Shown piece by piece: positions 25,904 to 41,061 of a DNA stretch of 64,000 nucleotides. Position numbers and translations under genes: made by a program. The notes beneath the pieces are model-generated. The model was not told where the DNA came from and searched no databases. It saw only the letters and a list, made by a program, of their open reading frames with translations. Source of the DNA: Lucifuga dentata (Eukaryota; Chordata; Actinopteri; Ophidiiformes; Bythitidae); the NCBI GenBank assembly GCA_014773175.1, contig VXCM01001425.1, positions 1-64,000 of the forward strand, in the 5' to 3' direction. The stretch's first letter is position 1. Every line of letters starts with the position of its first letter.

Positions 25904-27773
25904 GCAGGATGTTACCGCAGGCTCTCCATCCTACAGTACATTCATTTATACGCATTATGCTTATAGGCAAACGTGTCATTAACATGAAGGAGCGTGCGTG
26001 CGTGGAAGCGTGCTTGTGTGAGTGGTTTTGCTCTCTGTGCGCGCAGGCTGACAGTGAACTTGGCCTAAAGCGAGCTCTGCTGGTGGCTCAGAGAGGATGC
26101 AGATTTATCTTTGGTGCTGTGGCTGACCTCCAGATGAACCGACAGCGCTTCTCCCTCTCTCTCTCTCTGCGCTCCTGGCTGTTGGTCGCACATGGGGCCC
26201 TTTCGAAATTTCTCTTTTTAAAATATTGGCAATGGTTTTAATTTCCACATAACTTCAGTATGACTGTGCTGCGTGTTTTTATGTGCATAAAATCGAACTG
26301 AAAGCGATATGAATTCCTTTTGGTTGAGTTGGTGACTTCTTTACATAACAATGAACTAAATTTGTTAAACAATAAACCGGGATGTATGAACAATGTGTTT
26401 CGGATTAGTCCAAGATTTTGACAATCAATGCAACCTATAAAGTTTACAAATTGCATTTGAAAATAATGCAAAAAATTATAAAAAAAAAAAAAAAAAAAAN
26501 AAAAAAAAAAAAAAAAAAAAATCAGTTTGCCGGGGATTTCACTCAGTTTGTGCGTATCCTTAAATTCTCAAAAGTGACCCAAATTTACATTAAATTTGAC
26601 CCTAGAATTGTTGGACATGAATATGAAAAGTTATTTAAGAAGTTCAGGGTGATAATTAAACTAAAATCACCCACACTCAGTGTGTTTAAATAAAACAACT
26701 TTCCTGTTGCAGATTGTATAAAATGATTCTGGTTAGTGTGATGCAGGCCTGTGCACCAAAATTTAAACCCTCCTTTTTAGATCACCATGGTTGGCGGAAA
26801 GCATAACTATTGCAAACCAAGCAACGCAACGTCAGATTTAACCAAACTGAATTGTTAGTTGCGAGATAAATTGTCGCCAAAACTTATGTGACTCAAACAG
26901 AATATCTTCAATCATATAGCTTGGAAATTCTAAACTAGAAACAGTCACATATAGACACGTACCCTTCCTCCTAAAAATGAGACACCTTAGCCAAAAAAAA
27001 AAAAAAAANTTTTTTTGGAGTAAGAATCCGCTGAAAACGGGGTTCGCCTCGGCTCTGACCGGACAAGAGGTCACCACAAAGCGAGGGTAGCTTTTGAAAG
27101 GTCATCTGAACTTTTCAACCCCACAGACAAAATGACGTGGCTGACACAAAACGGAATTCCTCTTCAAATGTCTCCGTGGCTGCTGTTTGTTTCCATGTTG
27201 TGTTTACTTGGCACAGTTTACAGCCTGCCCTAAAAGCCATACATGGTGCCAACATGTGGAGCTCAGCGCTGAGTGAAACAGCAACTGTAACTTTTCAGGC
27301 ATTAGATCTAACTTCCAAAAGTCAGCAGAATCCAACCAAACTGTGCTGGATGTGATTCTCCAGGCCTGATTTAGCGCTTTAACTTCATCAAGAAAATCTG
27401 CACAGTCTACACACCCCTTGGAAACTTTCTGGCTCATGGTCTGTGAATCCTCCAATGTAATAAAACTACAACAACTAGAAGTTTGAGGGGGTGGAAATGG
27501 ACACAGAGATAATTATCCAACATGTAAAAATGGATTATGAGTTACACCACAGATGGAGGGAAACAAGTTACACGGGGAAGGAAGCAATTAAATAGCCATG
27601 AGCTGGACCCAACCCTGCGCAACATCTGCCGAGACCAGTATATTCAGCACTGCACAACTGACAAATTAGTGTAATGGACTAATAGGGACGGATAGAGGGA
27701 GCGAATACAATCATAAGGCTGTTTAACACAGACTGGCTGTTCTCAGGCTACCAGCTATTCTGCAGAAACTTAC

Positions 27774-27813
27774 CCAGAGACGTGGTCCTCCTGCTGGGGC
27801 GCGTCCAGTCCAT
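27774..27813 (-). other. Candidate 40-nt internal exon
   Basis: On the minus strand the acceptor CTTCCTCAG at 27814 and the donor CTCTGG|GTAAGTTTC at 27773 bound a 40-nt segment starting ATGGACTGG. It may be a 5' exon of long hoxa4a or hoxa3a transcripts. There is no coding evidence and chance is possible. Confidence 0.25.
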
Positions 27814-27971
27814 CTGAGGAAGACCGAGCAATAAGACGGTCTGCACCGGTCAACTAACACTTACAGCCTGCAAAGAGAGAGTCAGACGAAGGCTCGCCGT
27901 CAGTGCGATTATATGTTATGTGCAATATACTGTCAACTCCCCAAAACCATAAAACTTACTTTAATGGCTAC

Positions 27972-27977
27972 CACGTG
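27972..27977. promoter_or_regulatory. E-box CACGTG in ACCACGTGACC, next to TTTATGGCC
   Basis: A CACGTGACC motif next to TTTATGGCC, about 1.3 kb downstream of the hoxa5a stop. No adjacent CCAAT is present. Possible remnant or alternative hoxa4a promoter. Confidence 0.3.
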
Positions 27978-29305
27978 ACCGTTTATGGCCAGTGAGCCTA
28001 TCTGGCCGCGCTCCGGATGATTTTTACGATCTAATTCATAGACAAAACCCCCCATTCATTTAGCACCCAAATGTCAGAGAGCCAGAACCGACCCTAATAA
28101 AGTTTACAGCTTGAAAAGTCGAGCTAACTCTACGGGAATAGCCCAGGAGTTTGAGACAAGGGGACCCCGGCCCCTGGAGCTGTTAGTGGCCAAGGACCCC
28201 CAAAGCCTCTCGCACCACAGCAAGGTGAGTAAAACCAGAAGATTTCATTTAGAGCTACCTGGTGAATTCACGGAGTTAAAGTCGTAAAGAAACTTTGGAT
28301 TATTTTTTTAACACCTCATGCAAATGAGTTGATTAAAAAAATAGACTTTACATCAAACGCCGACTGTCCACTTCATTGGCAACAGTACTGAAAATATTAA
28401 AAATCATACACTTATTGTCCGTTCCAGTAAAAAGTTTATTATAATGGCCATCATCATCATTATTACAGTATATCCTTGACTTCCAGTCACTGAAAAACAT
28501 TTACAAAAACTTATCACGATGTAGTTATACATTTATAGGCAATGAAATTTACTGTAGAACCTTCCACGTAAACACAGCTATAGAAAACAAAGACGAAACA
28601 CGTTTTTACTAAAATGGTGCGTTCAGGTGAACAACACAAACAGCAGCTCCTGCAAAATAAGGATACAAGGCACAGCTACTGTACATACAAGACTGAGTCG
28701 GAACCTCTGTCCATACATGTGTTCACAACGCACACAATAACCATAGAAGCCTTACAGCTGGTTCTACTTTTTGAAGCAAGTTATCTGACAAGTTGGTACA
28801 ATACATCAAACAAATAAATACATACATATACAGTACATACATATAGAAAATGTAAGCTAAAACACAAAGGCAGTTCAACCTTAACCCTCTATTTCTTAGG
28901 CTGTTATTGTTCTGAGTGCATAACACAACTTTTACTGGATTTATTTGCGGTATAGGTAACATGTCAAGCTTTGACTTTTTTTTTTTTTTTTTTTTTGTCT
29001 GAACAAGAAATAATTTATACAAACATTTATTTTCATGTTTCTTTTCCCTCTAAATCTAGACATAAATGTATTTTACAGAATTTATTTTACGCACATAAGC
29101 ATTACCACGGTGGAAATAAAGAAAAATAAAATTAAGGAATATAGTGAGCCAGTACGGTAGTTGGACATAAAGGTGAGATGTCCTCTGTCCCACTCACGGT
29201 CCGTAACAAGTCTCTGGCGCTTTTGAAACGGGAGGAGGGGAAGATGATATGACAATCTTTGTTTAATTTTTATAGTGCTCGTTATCAGGGCTAGGGGAAT
29301 GGATA

Positions 29306-30785
<1,480 letters not shown>

Positions 30786-30800
30786 TTGTTGACAATTCCA

Positions 30801-30933
30801 CCGTTTGTTCGTTGTAGGTATTGCTGTTGTTTTTTTTTTTATGATGTTTGGGTTAAAATAGCATAANCCGTTTGTTCGTTGTAGGTATTGCTGTTGTTTT
30901 TTTTTTTATGATGTTTGGGTTAAAATAGCATAA
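30801..30933. repeat. 66-bp direct duplication around N in hoxa5a upstream DNA
   Basis: 30801-30866 equals 30868-30933 with N at 30867, including a poly-T run. The true hoxa5a 5' UTR/promoter spacing is probably 67 bases shorter. Confidence 0.9.
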
Positions 30934-31077
30934 ACCTGTGTGCTTGATTTGTGGCTCTTATGGTTTAGCGCGTCCTATAGCACCCTTGCACAATTTATGA
31001 TGAATTATGGAAATGAGTGGGACATGGACTTGATTCTCTCTTACGTAGGCACCCAAATATGGGGTACGGCGGAGAAT

Positions 31078-31083
31078 CACGTG
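31078..31083 (-). promoter_or_regulatory. E-box CACGTG, hoxa5a upstream
   Basis: The minus strand reads GCACGTGATTCTCC, about 290 bases before the hoxa5a ATG (about 225 after collapsing the duplication). No CCAAT at the usual spacing was seen. Confidence 0.4.
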
Positions 31084-31240
31084 CTTTTGTTGACCAGTCG
31101 TAAATCCTGCTTGGTGACCTCCAGAGGTAAACTCGCGCACGAAGGAAATACTGGGTGGGATGTGAAGGGTGCGCGCTTCCCTGCTCGCGTGGCTGGGGCA
31201 AACTCCCAGCCAGGGCTGTGGTGTTTTGGATTGTCGTGCT

Positions 31241-31254
31241 GCGCCATCCTCTGG
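31241..31254 (-). promoter_or_regulatory. CTCF-like motif upstream of hoxa5a
   Basis: The minus strand reads CCAGAGGATGGCGC, two positions off the CTCF core consensus. Mammalian HOXA has a CTCF site in the 5|6 interval; this is the equivalent position. Confidence 0.3.
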
Positions 31255-33809
31255 TTCAACTGTTGCACTGCTTGTCTGCGGAGCTTTCTAAGGCGTGGGC
31301 TCCACACGGGGTCATTCAGAGGTTAACGACCATTGCGGCAAAACAAGCAATGGGTTCCTAAACAATACAACAAGTGACATGCTGAGAGTGCAATCTTTCC
31401 TCAGCTAGTGTACAGAAATAACTAAGATCATAATCTGGGATGCATGCTATGATTAAAGAAGAGCGGAAATATTATATGTAATATAATACAATAAAAATAT
31501 TTAAAATAGTTCAGAGTTTTCCCCCTCATAATTAAAAAATAAAAATAAAAACTGAAAAAGCAAAAATAATGGAAAAGGAAAGAAAAAATAAACATCATAA
31601 AATCGAATAATGCCACTGAAACTGTTGCTTCAAAAAGCAATAACTTTTTAAAAAATAATTTACATAAAGGTCTGAACACACGCAGATCTTGGTTGCAGGC
31701 TATGTGTAACCTATATATATTTAAATTTAACAATGCAAAACCATTTCCGTTTGGATATTGTAAGCCTCTTCTAATAAACCGCCCTTATATCGTTCTCATT
31801 TAACTGAGATTCATCGATCAGTTGTGGAAAATATTGACTTTAAACAGTCAATATTATACAAAATGCAGTTATGCTACATTTGTGTAATAGTAAAGCAAGA
31901 TCGAGAATATTTTGATCACGCAGCGTGGAAGGATTTGATGTAATGGTGATTTTGCAATTTAAAGAACCAGCAAAGATATAAATTAAAAGTAAAAAAGTAT
32001 TGGAAAAGGGGATATTGAAAACTATTCAGCTTTAAAACTGACGCGAATACATTTGGAATTTGTTAGTTGTGAATTAAACGTGCAGATAATAATTCATTTT
32101 AGTTATCGAACAACATTTATGGAGTAGTTGTATTTAAAAATACAAAAGACGCAGCATTGTTTTCTTCTTTTTTTAAATAGTTGTTGAAAATTTACAGTAT
32201 TTTCTACATTTTTATTTGACTTCATAGTCATTCCAAAGCACAACAGACAGATATTTAAAGAGTACTGAGTACATAAATGCAATTAAATTAAAATAGCCAT
32301 GTTTCAGTAAATTCAGCCTTGTTGACAAAGCCTCAGCAACTCCCTCCTGCTTTTGCTTGACTGTAACTTGCACAGATTAACTAAGAAAAAGTCTAAATCG
32401 ACTATCGACTGTTTGTGAGTGTATGAGATCAGGAAAACAGGAAAGGCACACAAACCCTCCTGACACAGACATGAGGTCTAAACTGAGGCTTGACGCCGTC
32501 CAGCGCTCTCCCTTTGGCTTTTAGTGGAATTTTTATGGCACCTCGTCTCTCCAAAGCACTAACTTATCTCTCCACGTTATTTCCCCAGTAGACTGCTATT
32601 CCCGACACAAGCCCAATGTTACTGACAAAAACACAGAAATGGGTTAAAAATTCTGTCCAAGCTAAAAGACCTCCAGACGGCGCGGCTTCAGACTAGCTGA
32701 ATACCGGGGCCCCACATCCGTGCAGTGGGCCTATATATAAGAGAAGCCCTGTGGGGTTTTGGTTGAAGTACTCACGGGCCCAACAGCTGATTTGTGGCTA
32801 GCCAATGGTAACAAAGTTCCCACGAAAATTATTTCTAATAGCAGAGCCAAGGACACACCCAGAGTGCAAAAAGAACCGTGGAGACAAAGAATGGAGAGTC
32901 TTTGGTGTGCACTGGTGTCAAACATGCCGGGCTGACAGCGAGGTGCACTGGTGCAGAAATACAGGAGGGCAGTGCACTCTGCAGGCACCTTCACACACCA
33001 GCAGCCAGGAGCTCAGAGCAAATAGAAGCTCTCCATGCTCTATCTCAGTTTCTACATTAATGTCATTACGCACGAATGCACGACTGAAATCAAACCCAAG
33101 CTCAATGGGTATAATGATATTTTGTATAAAATATGCGTATGACAATTCTCAGCTTAACATCCATAGACAGACTTTGATTTTGGATATATGAATAACAGCA
33201 CAAAGACAACAGCAACCCAAAACATTCAGAGACAACAAAGCAAGATATATTATAGCGAATCTCAGCGGCAACGTAATTAAATTAAGATATGCGGCATGTT
33301 AAAACACAGATATGGAATACGTAAAATGAAAAATTAAAATCATTACGCTGTATGAAATGCTTGTAAGCCCCCGTTCTCTTGCACATGGCAGATGGAAATA
33401 TTTCCACACTTTTGTCACATATCAACACCTGATTGAGTCTAACAAAGAGCGACAGTATCAACTATTTTCTCCACTGTCATATAGCATTACATTAAACCAA
33501 CTGAATATCGTTTTATAAACATGCTGTGCAAAACCCTTTTCAGAAATATTTTCAGTGTCCCAATGTCAGAGGAATCCCTGTGTGTCAACAAATGATGATT
33601 CAAACAGTTATCTTATTTGGGTTTTGTTCTTGGGCCTGTGTTTTTATATGTGAGGCAATTAATGCAGCTCAAACCAACCTTTTAATTGGTATATTTCGAC
33701 TTTTTGGCTAAAACTGTAAAATTTAGCTTATAATGACACACAGAGACTGAGGTCAACAGCACACTGCAGGCATTTGCTGTAAACACACGGAGAAGCAATC
33801 GCAGTTTCC

Positions 33810-33823
33810 CCACAGGAGGGCGT
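33810..33823 (+). promoter_or_regulatory. CTCF-like motif between hoxa5a and hoxa7a
   Basis: The plus strand reads CCACAGGAGGGCGT, about three positions off consensus. It is opposite in orientation to the other candidates in this window. Confidence 0.25.
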
Positions 33824-34139
33824 CAAAGAGCACCCCTGTTGGCCACAGTCCACCAAATGATTTCCACAGACAACAGCTCATCACCATTTAACTCTAGCAA
33901 CAACGTGCGGAAAGCATGCAAAAGCCAACACGGACCTGGGAATCAACAGTATAGTGTAAACATGCTAAGATGTCATGTCATTTTGTCTATATTTAGCCTG
34001 TGCATAAACAATTCCTTCATAACCTGATATTTCAAAACCAAACAGAGCAGTACTTCGTTTAAGTACAATTTACTATATAAGTCGCTTGTCACTGCAAAGA
34101 GGACATGCACAATCGGCTGATAAGTTTCAGGGGTCTTAC

Positions 34140-34490
34140 CTTTTGGAGGTTACTGCTGATGCTGGGAAACAGGGGAGATGAGGGGAGGGAGTCGGCAGGT
34201 GCAGAGAAGTAGCGACAGGGCAAAGTCTCCACCTGAGCGCCTGAATGGAAACTGGGGGCCAATGACACACTGGGACTCTTTTCCTTTATCCTGTCCAAAC
34301 GTGACAGCAGACCGACAGCAGCGCGCCCAAACGGTACATCCATGTCCCAAAGCAAGATACTGCGCCTCTGCGTAACCAAGAGAAAACTCCAAAAATCAAG
34401 GTTCAAAGGAGGATCGAGATGTGAGAGGTAGAAAAATAGAAAAGGTCGCCGGAGAAAACGGCTGTGTGGAGGACTGGGGCGTTAAATGAA
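34140..34490 (-). other. Candidate first exon of an orphan Hox-type transcription unit
   Basis: Downstream of the CCAAT/E-box/TATA promoter at 34519-34573 the minus strand runs to a good donor CCAAAAG|GTAAGACC, with the exon ending at 34140. An ATG at 34343 opens 68 codons (starting MDVPFGRAAVG) that stay open to the donor in phase 0. The peptide does not resemble Hox6. It may be the 5' exon of a long hoxa5a transcript or a non-coding RNA; in mouse, Hoxa5 and Hoxa6 share long transcripts. The transcription start is estimated from the TATA position. Confidence 0.35.
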
Positions 34491-34518
34491 GGGCTGCTCT
34501 ATTCTGCTATTGGAAATT

Positions 34519-34573
34519 ATATATAAAAAGTTCATGTTCACGGTTCCCTGTCACGTGACCAGCTGTGGCCAAT
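34519..34573 (-). promoter_or_regulatory. Orphan Hox-type promoter: CCAAT, CACGTG, TATA
   Basis: An inverted CCAAT (34569-34573) lies 11 bases from CACGTG (34552-34557), and TATATATAA-type sequence follows about 22 bases downstream (34519-34530). On the minus strand the order is ATTGG, GTCACGTGACAGG, then TTTTTATATATAA. Spacing and order match the hoxa3a and hoxa4a promoters, but no Hox gene follows; this is where hoxa6 would begin. Confidence 0.5.
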
Positions 34574-34699
34574 AGGAAGCCAAGGCAGGTCGTAAAGTTG
34601 TATTGCTATGTTGTAAATTTTCATAAACAACAACGGATTTATGACCCAGTGCTGGAGGGAGAGATGGAGGAATGGGGCTGGGAGGAGGGAGAGGGAGGG

Positions 34700-34701
<2 letters not shown>

Positions 34702-34743
<42 letters not shown>
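34702..34743. repeat. (GA)n microsatellite
   Basis: About 20 GA dinucleotides with purine-rich flanks, upstream of the orphan promoter. Confidence 0.9.
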
Positions 34744-34750
<7 letters not shown>

Positions 34751-36154
34751 AGGGCCAGGTCACCGTGAGGCGCCATTTTACCGAGGGAAGAGGGAACGCA
34801 GAGTTCAACTGTAATTTCCCTTCATCTGCAGCCTGCCTCATCCCGCATCCTCATACTTCACATTCTCCAGCTCCAGTGTTGATCTAACCCCTCATGGAGC
34901 GCAACACGTTTCCTTATGTGTAACCCAACACTGGCCACTTAGTGAAGACTACAGCAAGATATTCAAGCCGGGGCGTGGTTATTATATACAGTATATTTTT
35001 TTGTTGCCGTGTTTAAAGAAAACAAAAGCAAATCAACAAATAGACAAGCAAAATCTATTTTATTACATCTTTAAATCGAATGCACATGTCTGCTATTTAA
35101 GAGATTTCTAAAGATTGCAAAGATTCGTTGCATTAATAATCTATTTCACTTGAAAAACTTGCTCATGTAACATAAATATTCCATAATTTAAATTAAAATT
35201 ACCGCCTCATTTTACTCTGAAAAAGTAGTTAACTAGTACTTAATTGTTGCGTTGGCGTTATTTTAGTAGGATTCCTCAAAATAACACATTTGCACCTCTT
35301 ACAGTATAGTCTCCCGATGCTGAAATGAATAACATTTCATTATAAGTGCATGTATTTATTGTTAATACTCATAAAATTTAAGATTAAAATTTTTTAGATA
35401 ATAGGCAATAAAAACATTTTATAGTTCAGAGCTAAGATGCTAAATTTATACGTCACGCTTTCATACTTAATGAAAACAATATTCAACGAATTTTGGGGTT
35501 CTGAGGTAGGTTACACAGGTTCATTCAAAACTAAACAAATAGTCCTGTTTGCTCTGGGATGTTGACAAGGTGAAAAAGATAAAATAATATTAATAATCTA
35601 ATTAAATAAACACAAAAGATATAGGGGTGATATAGCGGTGTCAAAGTATAGGAAAACAGCTACATAACTGTTAAATGCAGAAAAATCACAAGTTAAAGTT
35701 CTTCAAATGACGCCAAATTTATTTTTAATCGGGGGCTATTATTCCAAAAAAGGCACATTTACGCAGAATTTTGTATTTGTTCCCTTTACAAATATAACCG
35801 TCCGTGGAGAAAATATCCCTATAGACTGGAAATTGCAATCATTTCCATTAGTTTAATTCATAAGATAGTACTTTGTTGGAATGTTGACTCAGTAGTATAA
35901 TTGTTAAACATACTGTATCCTGGACTAACACACCTATAAAAAATATAAGTTTGATAGAGTATACTGTAAGTCTGATTATGTATTTTGGAATTAAATTTAT
36001 AACCAACAACAATATGCTACGTATTAGTGCCTTCAGTTTAAATTACACTAATTAAGCTACAAAGTTCTTAGTGCATCAATAGCGTGTAAGCATTTTAGAT
36101 GTATGATTAATATTTACAAAGTTTCTTTTATTAAAGACTTCCGTGTCTCTTTCA

Positions 36155-37756
<1,602 letters not shown>

Positions 37757-37884
37757 ATTTTTTTCACTCTGATTTGTTGGCCCAGAATCCTCAGTGTCGT
37801 TTTTACGAGGTAGAGTGATATATGACAGCAATACACCCTAGATTTACACCAAACCCCATTTTTGCTCTGGACCAAAGAAGCCAC

Positions 37885-37917
37885 CACGTGACACAGGCCT
37901 GGCCACTCTTATCCAAT
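37885..37917 (-). promoter_or_regulatory. CCAAT plus CACGTG module, hoxa7a promoter
   Basis: CACGTG at 37885-37890 and an inverted CCAAT at 37913-37917, 22 bases apart, about two helical turns. The minus strand reads GATTGGATAAG then GTCACGTGG, 129 bases upstream of the ATG. Confidence 0.55.
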
Positions 37918-38431
37918 CAGCGGGCAGATATGGATTTCATTATGGCGCAGACTGCAGAGTGGGATTAACGCTTCACACACTTCACAAAAAGACATTCTCT
38001 CTCACACACACACACAACGCGAGACAAAAAAAAAAAAAAAAAAAAAAAAAGGCTAATTTTGGTTCATCTAAATATAAATTCATATCATTTAAAAATTCCT
38101 GTAGGTTACTTGTGAGAAATTTTAAATATTACCTACAAAACCTACGAAATTATACTGTAGATTTTAACAATAATTGAAGGAAATAATAATGATAATGTTT
38201 CTGTTGCACCTTCAATCCGCGCTTTACTACAGTCCCAATACTTACTTAATCCCGTGTACAACAAAAACATTGAGCAAGTGTCAATAGTAATAAAAAATAA
38301 ATAAAATAAAATAAATAAAAACTAGAAAAATATTACCTAAAAGAAATCCTAGAAGATTTACACATTGTTGTCGTAAAACAGTTGGATGCAACTTTGAAGT
38401 AAGTAGCATTATGAAAAAACGCTTCAAATTA

Positions 38432-38450
38432 CACAGGCGAACTATTTGTA

Positions 38451-38498
<48 letters not shown>

Positions 38499-38518
38499 NC
38501 ACAGGCGAACTATTTGTA

Positions 38519-38566
<48 letters not shown>
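38432..38566. repeat. (AAT)n with 67-bp duplication around N
   Basis: 38432-38498 equals 38500-38566 with N at 38499, beginning with the same unique CACAGGCGAACT flank. Probable assembly join. Confidence 0.85.
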
Positions 38567-38572
<6 letters not shown>

Positions 38573-38735
38573 TTAGAATGTATTAAGGTTTCGAGCATAA
38601 TTCATTAATTGCCTCTGATTTCTTGCTTGTATCACTGTCTTCTTGTAATAAAATGTAAAAAAGTGATTTTATGAACTGTTATTAACAACAGATTTACCGA
38701 AATGGTACTTGCGCCTATGGCAAATACTGAACAGC

Positions 38736-38736
<1 letters not shown>

Positions 38737-38779
<43 letters not shown>

Positions 38780-38799
38780 TAATAATAATAATAATAATT
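38737..38799. repeat. (AAT)n microsatellite
   Basis: AAT triplets with one AAC interruption. Confidence 0.9.
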
Positions 38800-39240
38800 T
38801 TATGACTTCTTTCATGAATTCTTTTGACTTTTACGTATATAAAAAAATTGTAAATCTAATAATCTAATCTAATATTAATGTATTTAGTGTTTAATAGGAT
38901 GTTAAAATAATATTAAATAAGCATGTAAATTATAAGGTAATGCATATATTTTATGTTACTGTGTTGTGCTTTATGTTTATGTAAACACTAATATTTCAAA
39001 ATTATTTGCTCTCGAAAACTATAGACAAATACAAGGACAAGAACAAGTGTGTGGAGTGTGTAAGTGGAGTAGCAAAAAATAAAAGAGCCAGCATGTCAGC
39101 AGCGTGCTGAAGGAGGAGCTTGTGTTGTGAAAGGTTTGAAACACTTTGCTGAACTCTTAAAATGTTACAGTATGTTGCTCAATGAAGATCCATTTACTTT
39201 GAATAGTGTTACAGTTTGAGTAATGTTATGGAACAGTGTC

Positions 39241-39255
39241 GCCACCCCCTGGTGA
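39241..39255 (-). promoter_or_regulatory. CTCF-like motif in hoxa7a-hoxa9a interval
   Basis: The minus strand reads TCACCAGGGGGTGGC, one or two positions off the CTCF core. A CTCF-bound boundary between HOXA7 and HOXA9 is well established in mammals; this motif occupies the same interval. Confidence 0.4.
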
Positions 39256-39269
39256 CTTATAGGTACTGC

Positions 39270-39389
39270 AAGATGGCGGAGGCAGCAGAGCGGAGGCCTT
39301 GTCTCTTCCTGCTCCACTTCGACAGAAAATACAAGATAAAAGTCAAAGAACTGACGCAGAAAGGTGAAGTTTTGTCTGTTTGGATGTGA
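39270..39389 (+). other. YY1-like motif and plus-strand micro-ORF
   Basis: AAGATGGCGG at 39270-39279 matches the YY1 site typical of TATA-less starts. The ATG within it (39273) opens 38 codons on the plus strand, starting MAEAAERRPCLFLLHFDRKY and ending at TGA 39387-39389. A donor-like AAAG|GTGAAG lies at codon 30/31. I do not recognise the peptide. It could be a first exon of a plus-strand transcript or an ancient gene fragment. Confidence 0.3.
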
Positions 39390-41061
39390 TTTCAGGCGAA
39401 GCGCTGATGGCTTTTGATAGACTTGTCCAGCTGGATTTGGATAAAATCCACATTTACAGGCCTACTACTGCGTTTGAAACTAGCTGCTGGCTTTATTGCT
39501 CCTTCTCCTTTAGGTCGGGCCCAGCAGAGGAGCAGAGGGCGGAAGGTTCCCAGGTAGAAACAAAGGATCCCTCCAAATGACCGTGAGTTCTGCGCGTACC
39601 CGTCGGGAAGAATCCAATAAAGCCGATCATTTCCGCTAGGCCTTTTGTCCAGAGCTCAGTTCCACAGAAAGAGAAGAAAAAACAAATGGGTGCCATTCTG
39701 GAAACGGCCTAATTGTGTCTGGACGGCCATAAAACCATTAAAACTGGAATGCCAGACAGTATAGCAGACCAGGCGTTTTATTGCACTGTCTCTGGCCGAG
39801 TCTTTGAAGTTTGTGTCCATCTGCGTCCTCTAACGCGTCACAACAGCACTCCAGTTAGACTAACCTACCGATTTACCTTTTGAAGGCGATAATCTAGCAC
39901 TTTCTGTGCAGTCTAACATGGCCCGGTGTATTTGAGACAGTTGTGTATGTCTTTGATCAAGATTAGCTCTTAAAGTAGCCTCAGTTTGATTGCTACTTCC
40001 ATTATTATTTCTACTATTTCATGTTTTTGTGCCAAACATTTCTCCAACATGCAGAGACTTGAACGTCACAATGGAATGAGGGCTTAGTTTTTAAAAGTAG
40101 GCCTATAGACTTTTTTTGTTTTTTGAAAATATTTTGTGCTCTTAGAAAAAATTCAAAAATTCCCTGCGCTTCTATTTTGACAATTCTGAGATTGTTGTTT
40201 TTGTCGAGATGTGACAGCACAGCGTTATCATATCTGAGCAGAACAGAAAAACTTTGCCAGCATTATTTTGAGCTTCAGCTGTCGAAGCTTTGGATGTCTT
40301 TTTTTGTTGTGTCCTCTCGCCTCGCAGCGCTTTGCACCCCATAAACGGTTATAGCGGTAATTGTCTTTTATGGCTGTATACTGCTAACAACATCCTCTGC
40401 CAAGACACAGCTCCGTCCCAAATCCAGAAACACACACACATTAGGCACTAGGTGTGTGTACTTGCTTATAATTGATGTGTATGTCTGTGTGTGTGTATGT
40501 GCGCGCACGTTTGTCTGCATGTGCACCCTGCGAATGATTTTATAATTGCTCCAATAATTTCCATCATTGTGCATATCTTTGCCTGTTGTTTTTAATGTAG
40601 AATGTTTGTGTACTTTTGTATATTTTCTTGTGTGTGTGTGCGCGTGTGTAAAGCGCCAATAAAGAATTTTACTAATGTATTTGGATATTTGTGATTTAAA
40701 ATGAAATTTTTTTTGAGGTAATTATTGAAAAGTATAAATGTATGTGTTATTTATTTTCAGTATTAAAGCATTAATAATATTTGAAAGGTTTAAATGAAAT
40801 AAGAATATAGCGTGCGTGTATTCGCAGATATAATTTGTTTTATTTAATAAATAAAGTACAAATTACATTTGTGAACCAAAAATCTGACGGTCAGCAGACC
40901 GTGAGGTATTCATTAAGTAGCCTACAGTGTTTTATTTTAATTTTCTCTCACTAACAAACATTGTGTTCTTTCAAAATATTACTCCCTGAAATTCAAACAT
41001 AGGTCAGTATCTAATGCAAGCAAATCTAATATATTCCGCCATCGAAAAAAATAGGTTATTG

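Larger units (their letters stand above)
20743..29305. other. hoxa4a-hoxa5a intergenic region
   Basis: No protein-coding gene identified. It contains a DR5 retinoic-acid-type element (22444-22460), a G/C-rich unique block at about 25080-25450, a candidate 40-nt mini-exon (27774-27813), an E-box at 27972-27977, an AAT run, a CT-run duplication and poly-A stretches with N at 26500 and 27009. No miR-10 precursor was recognised, although other Hox clusters carry one near Hox4. The right end is the hoxa5a 3' UTR. Confidence 0.6.
31255..36126. other. hoxa5a-hoxa7a intergenic region (position of lost hoxa6)
   Basis: No homeobox or hexapeptide of Hox6 is visible on either strand. The interval contains a TATATATAAG block at 32732-32741 with a nearby donor-like GTGAGTACTT on the minus strand, a CTCF-like motif (33810-33823), an orphan CCAAT/E-box promoter with TATA and a spliced exon (34140-34573), a GA microsatellite and the hoxa7a 3' UTR. 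The remainder (31.4-32.4 and 34.9-36.1 kb) is A/T-rich with nothing recognised. Confidence 0.6.

Noticed and set aside
32805..33191. 128-residue plus-strand ORF
   Set aside because: It overlaps intergenic DNA with no family match, no promoter and no splice context.
31255..34140. Search for a hoxa6 coding relic (hexapeptide or homeobox)
   Set aside because: No WFQNRR-type or YPWM-type coding traces in any frame that I could see.
34343..34406. Upstream extension of the orphan-exon ORF as a longer protein
   Set aside because: The extension starts at a TTG rather than an ATG and has no similarity to Hox proteins.
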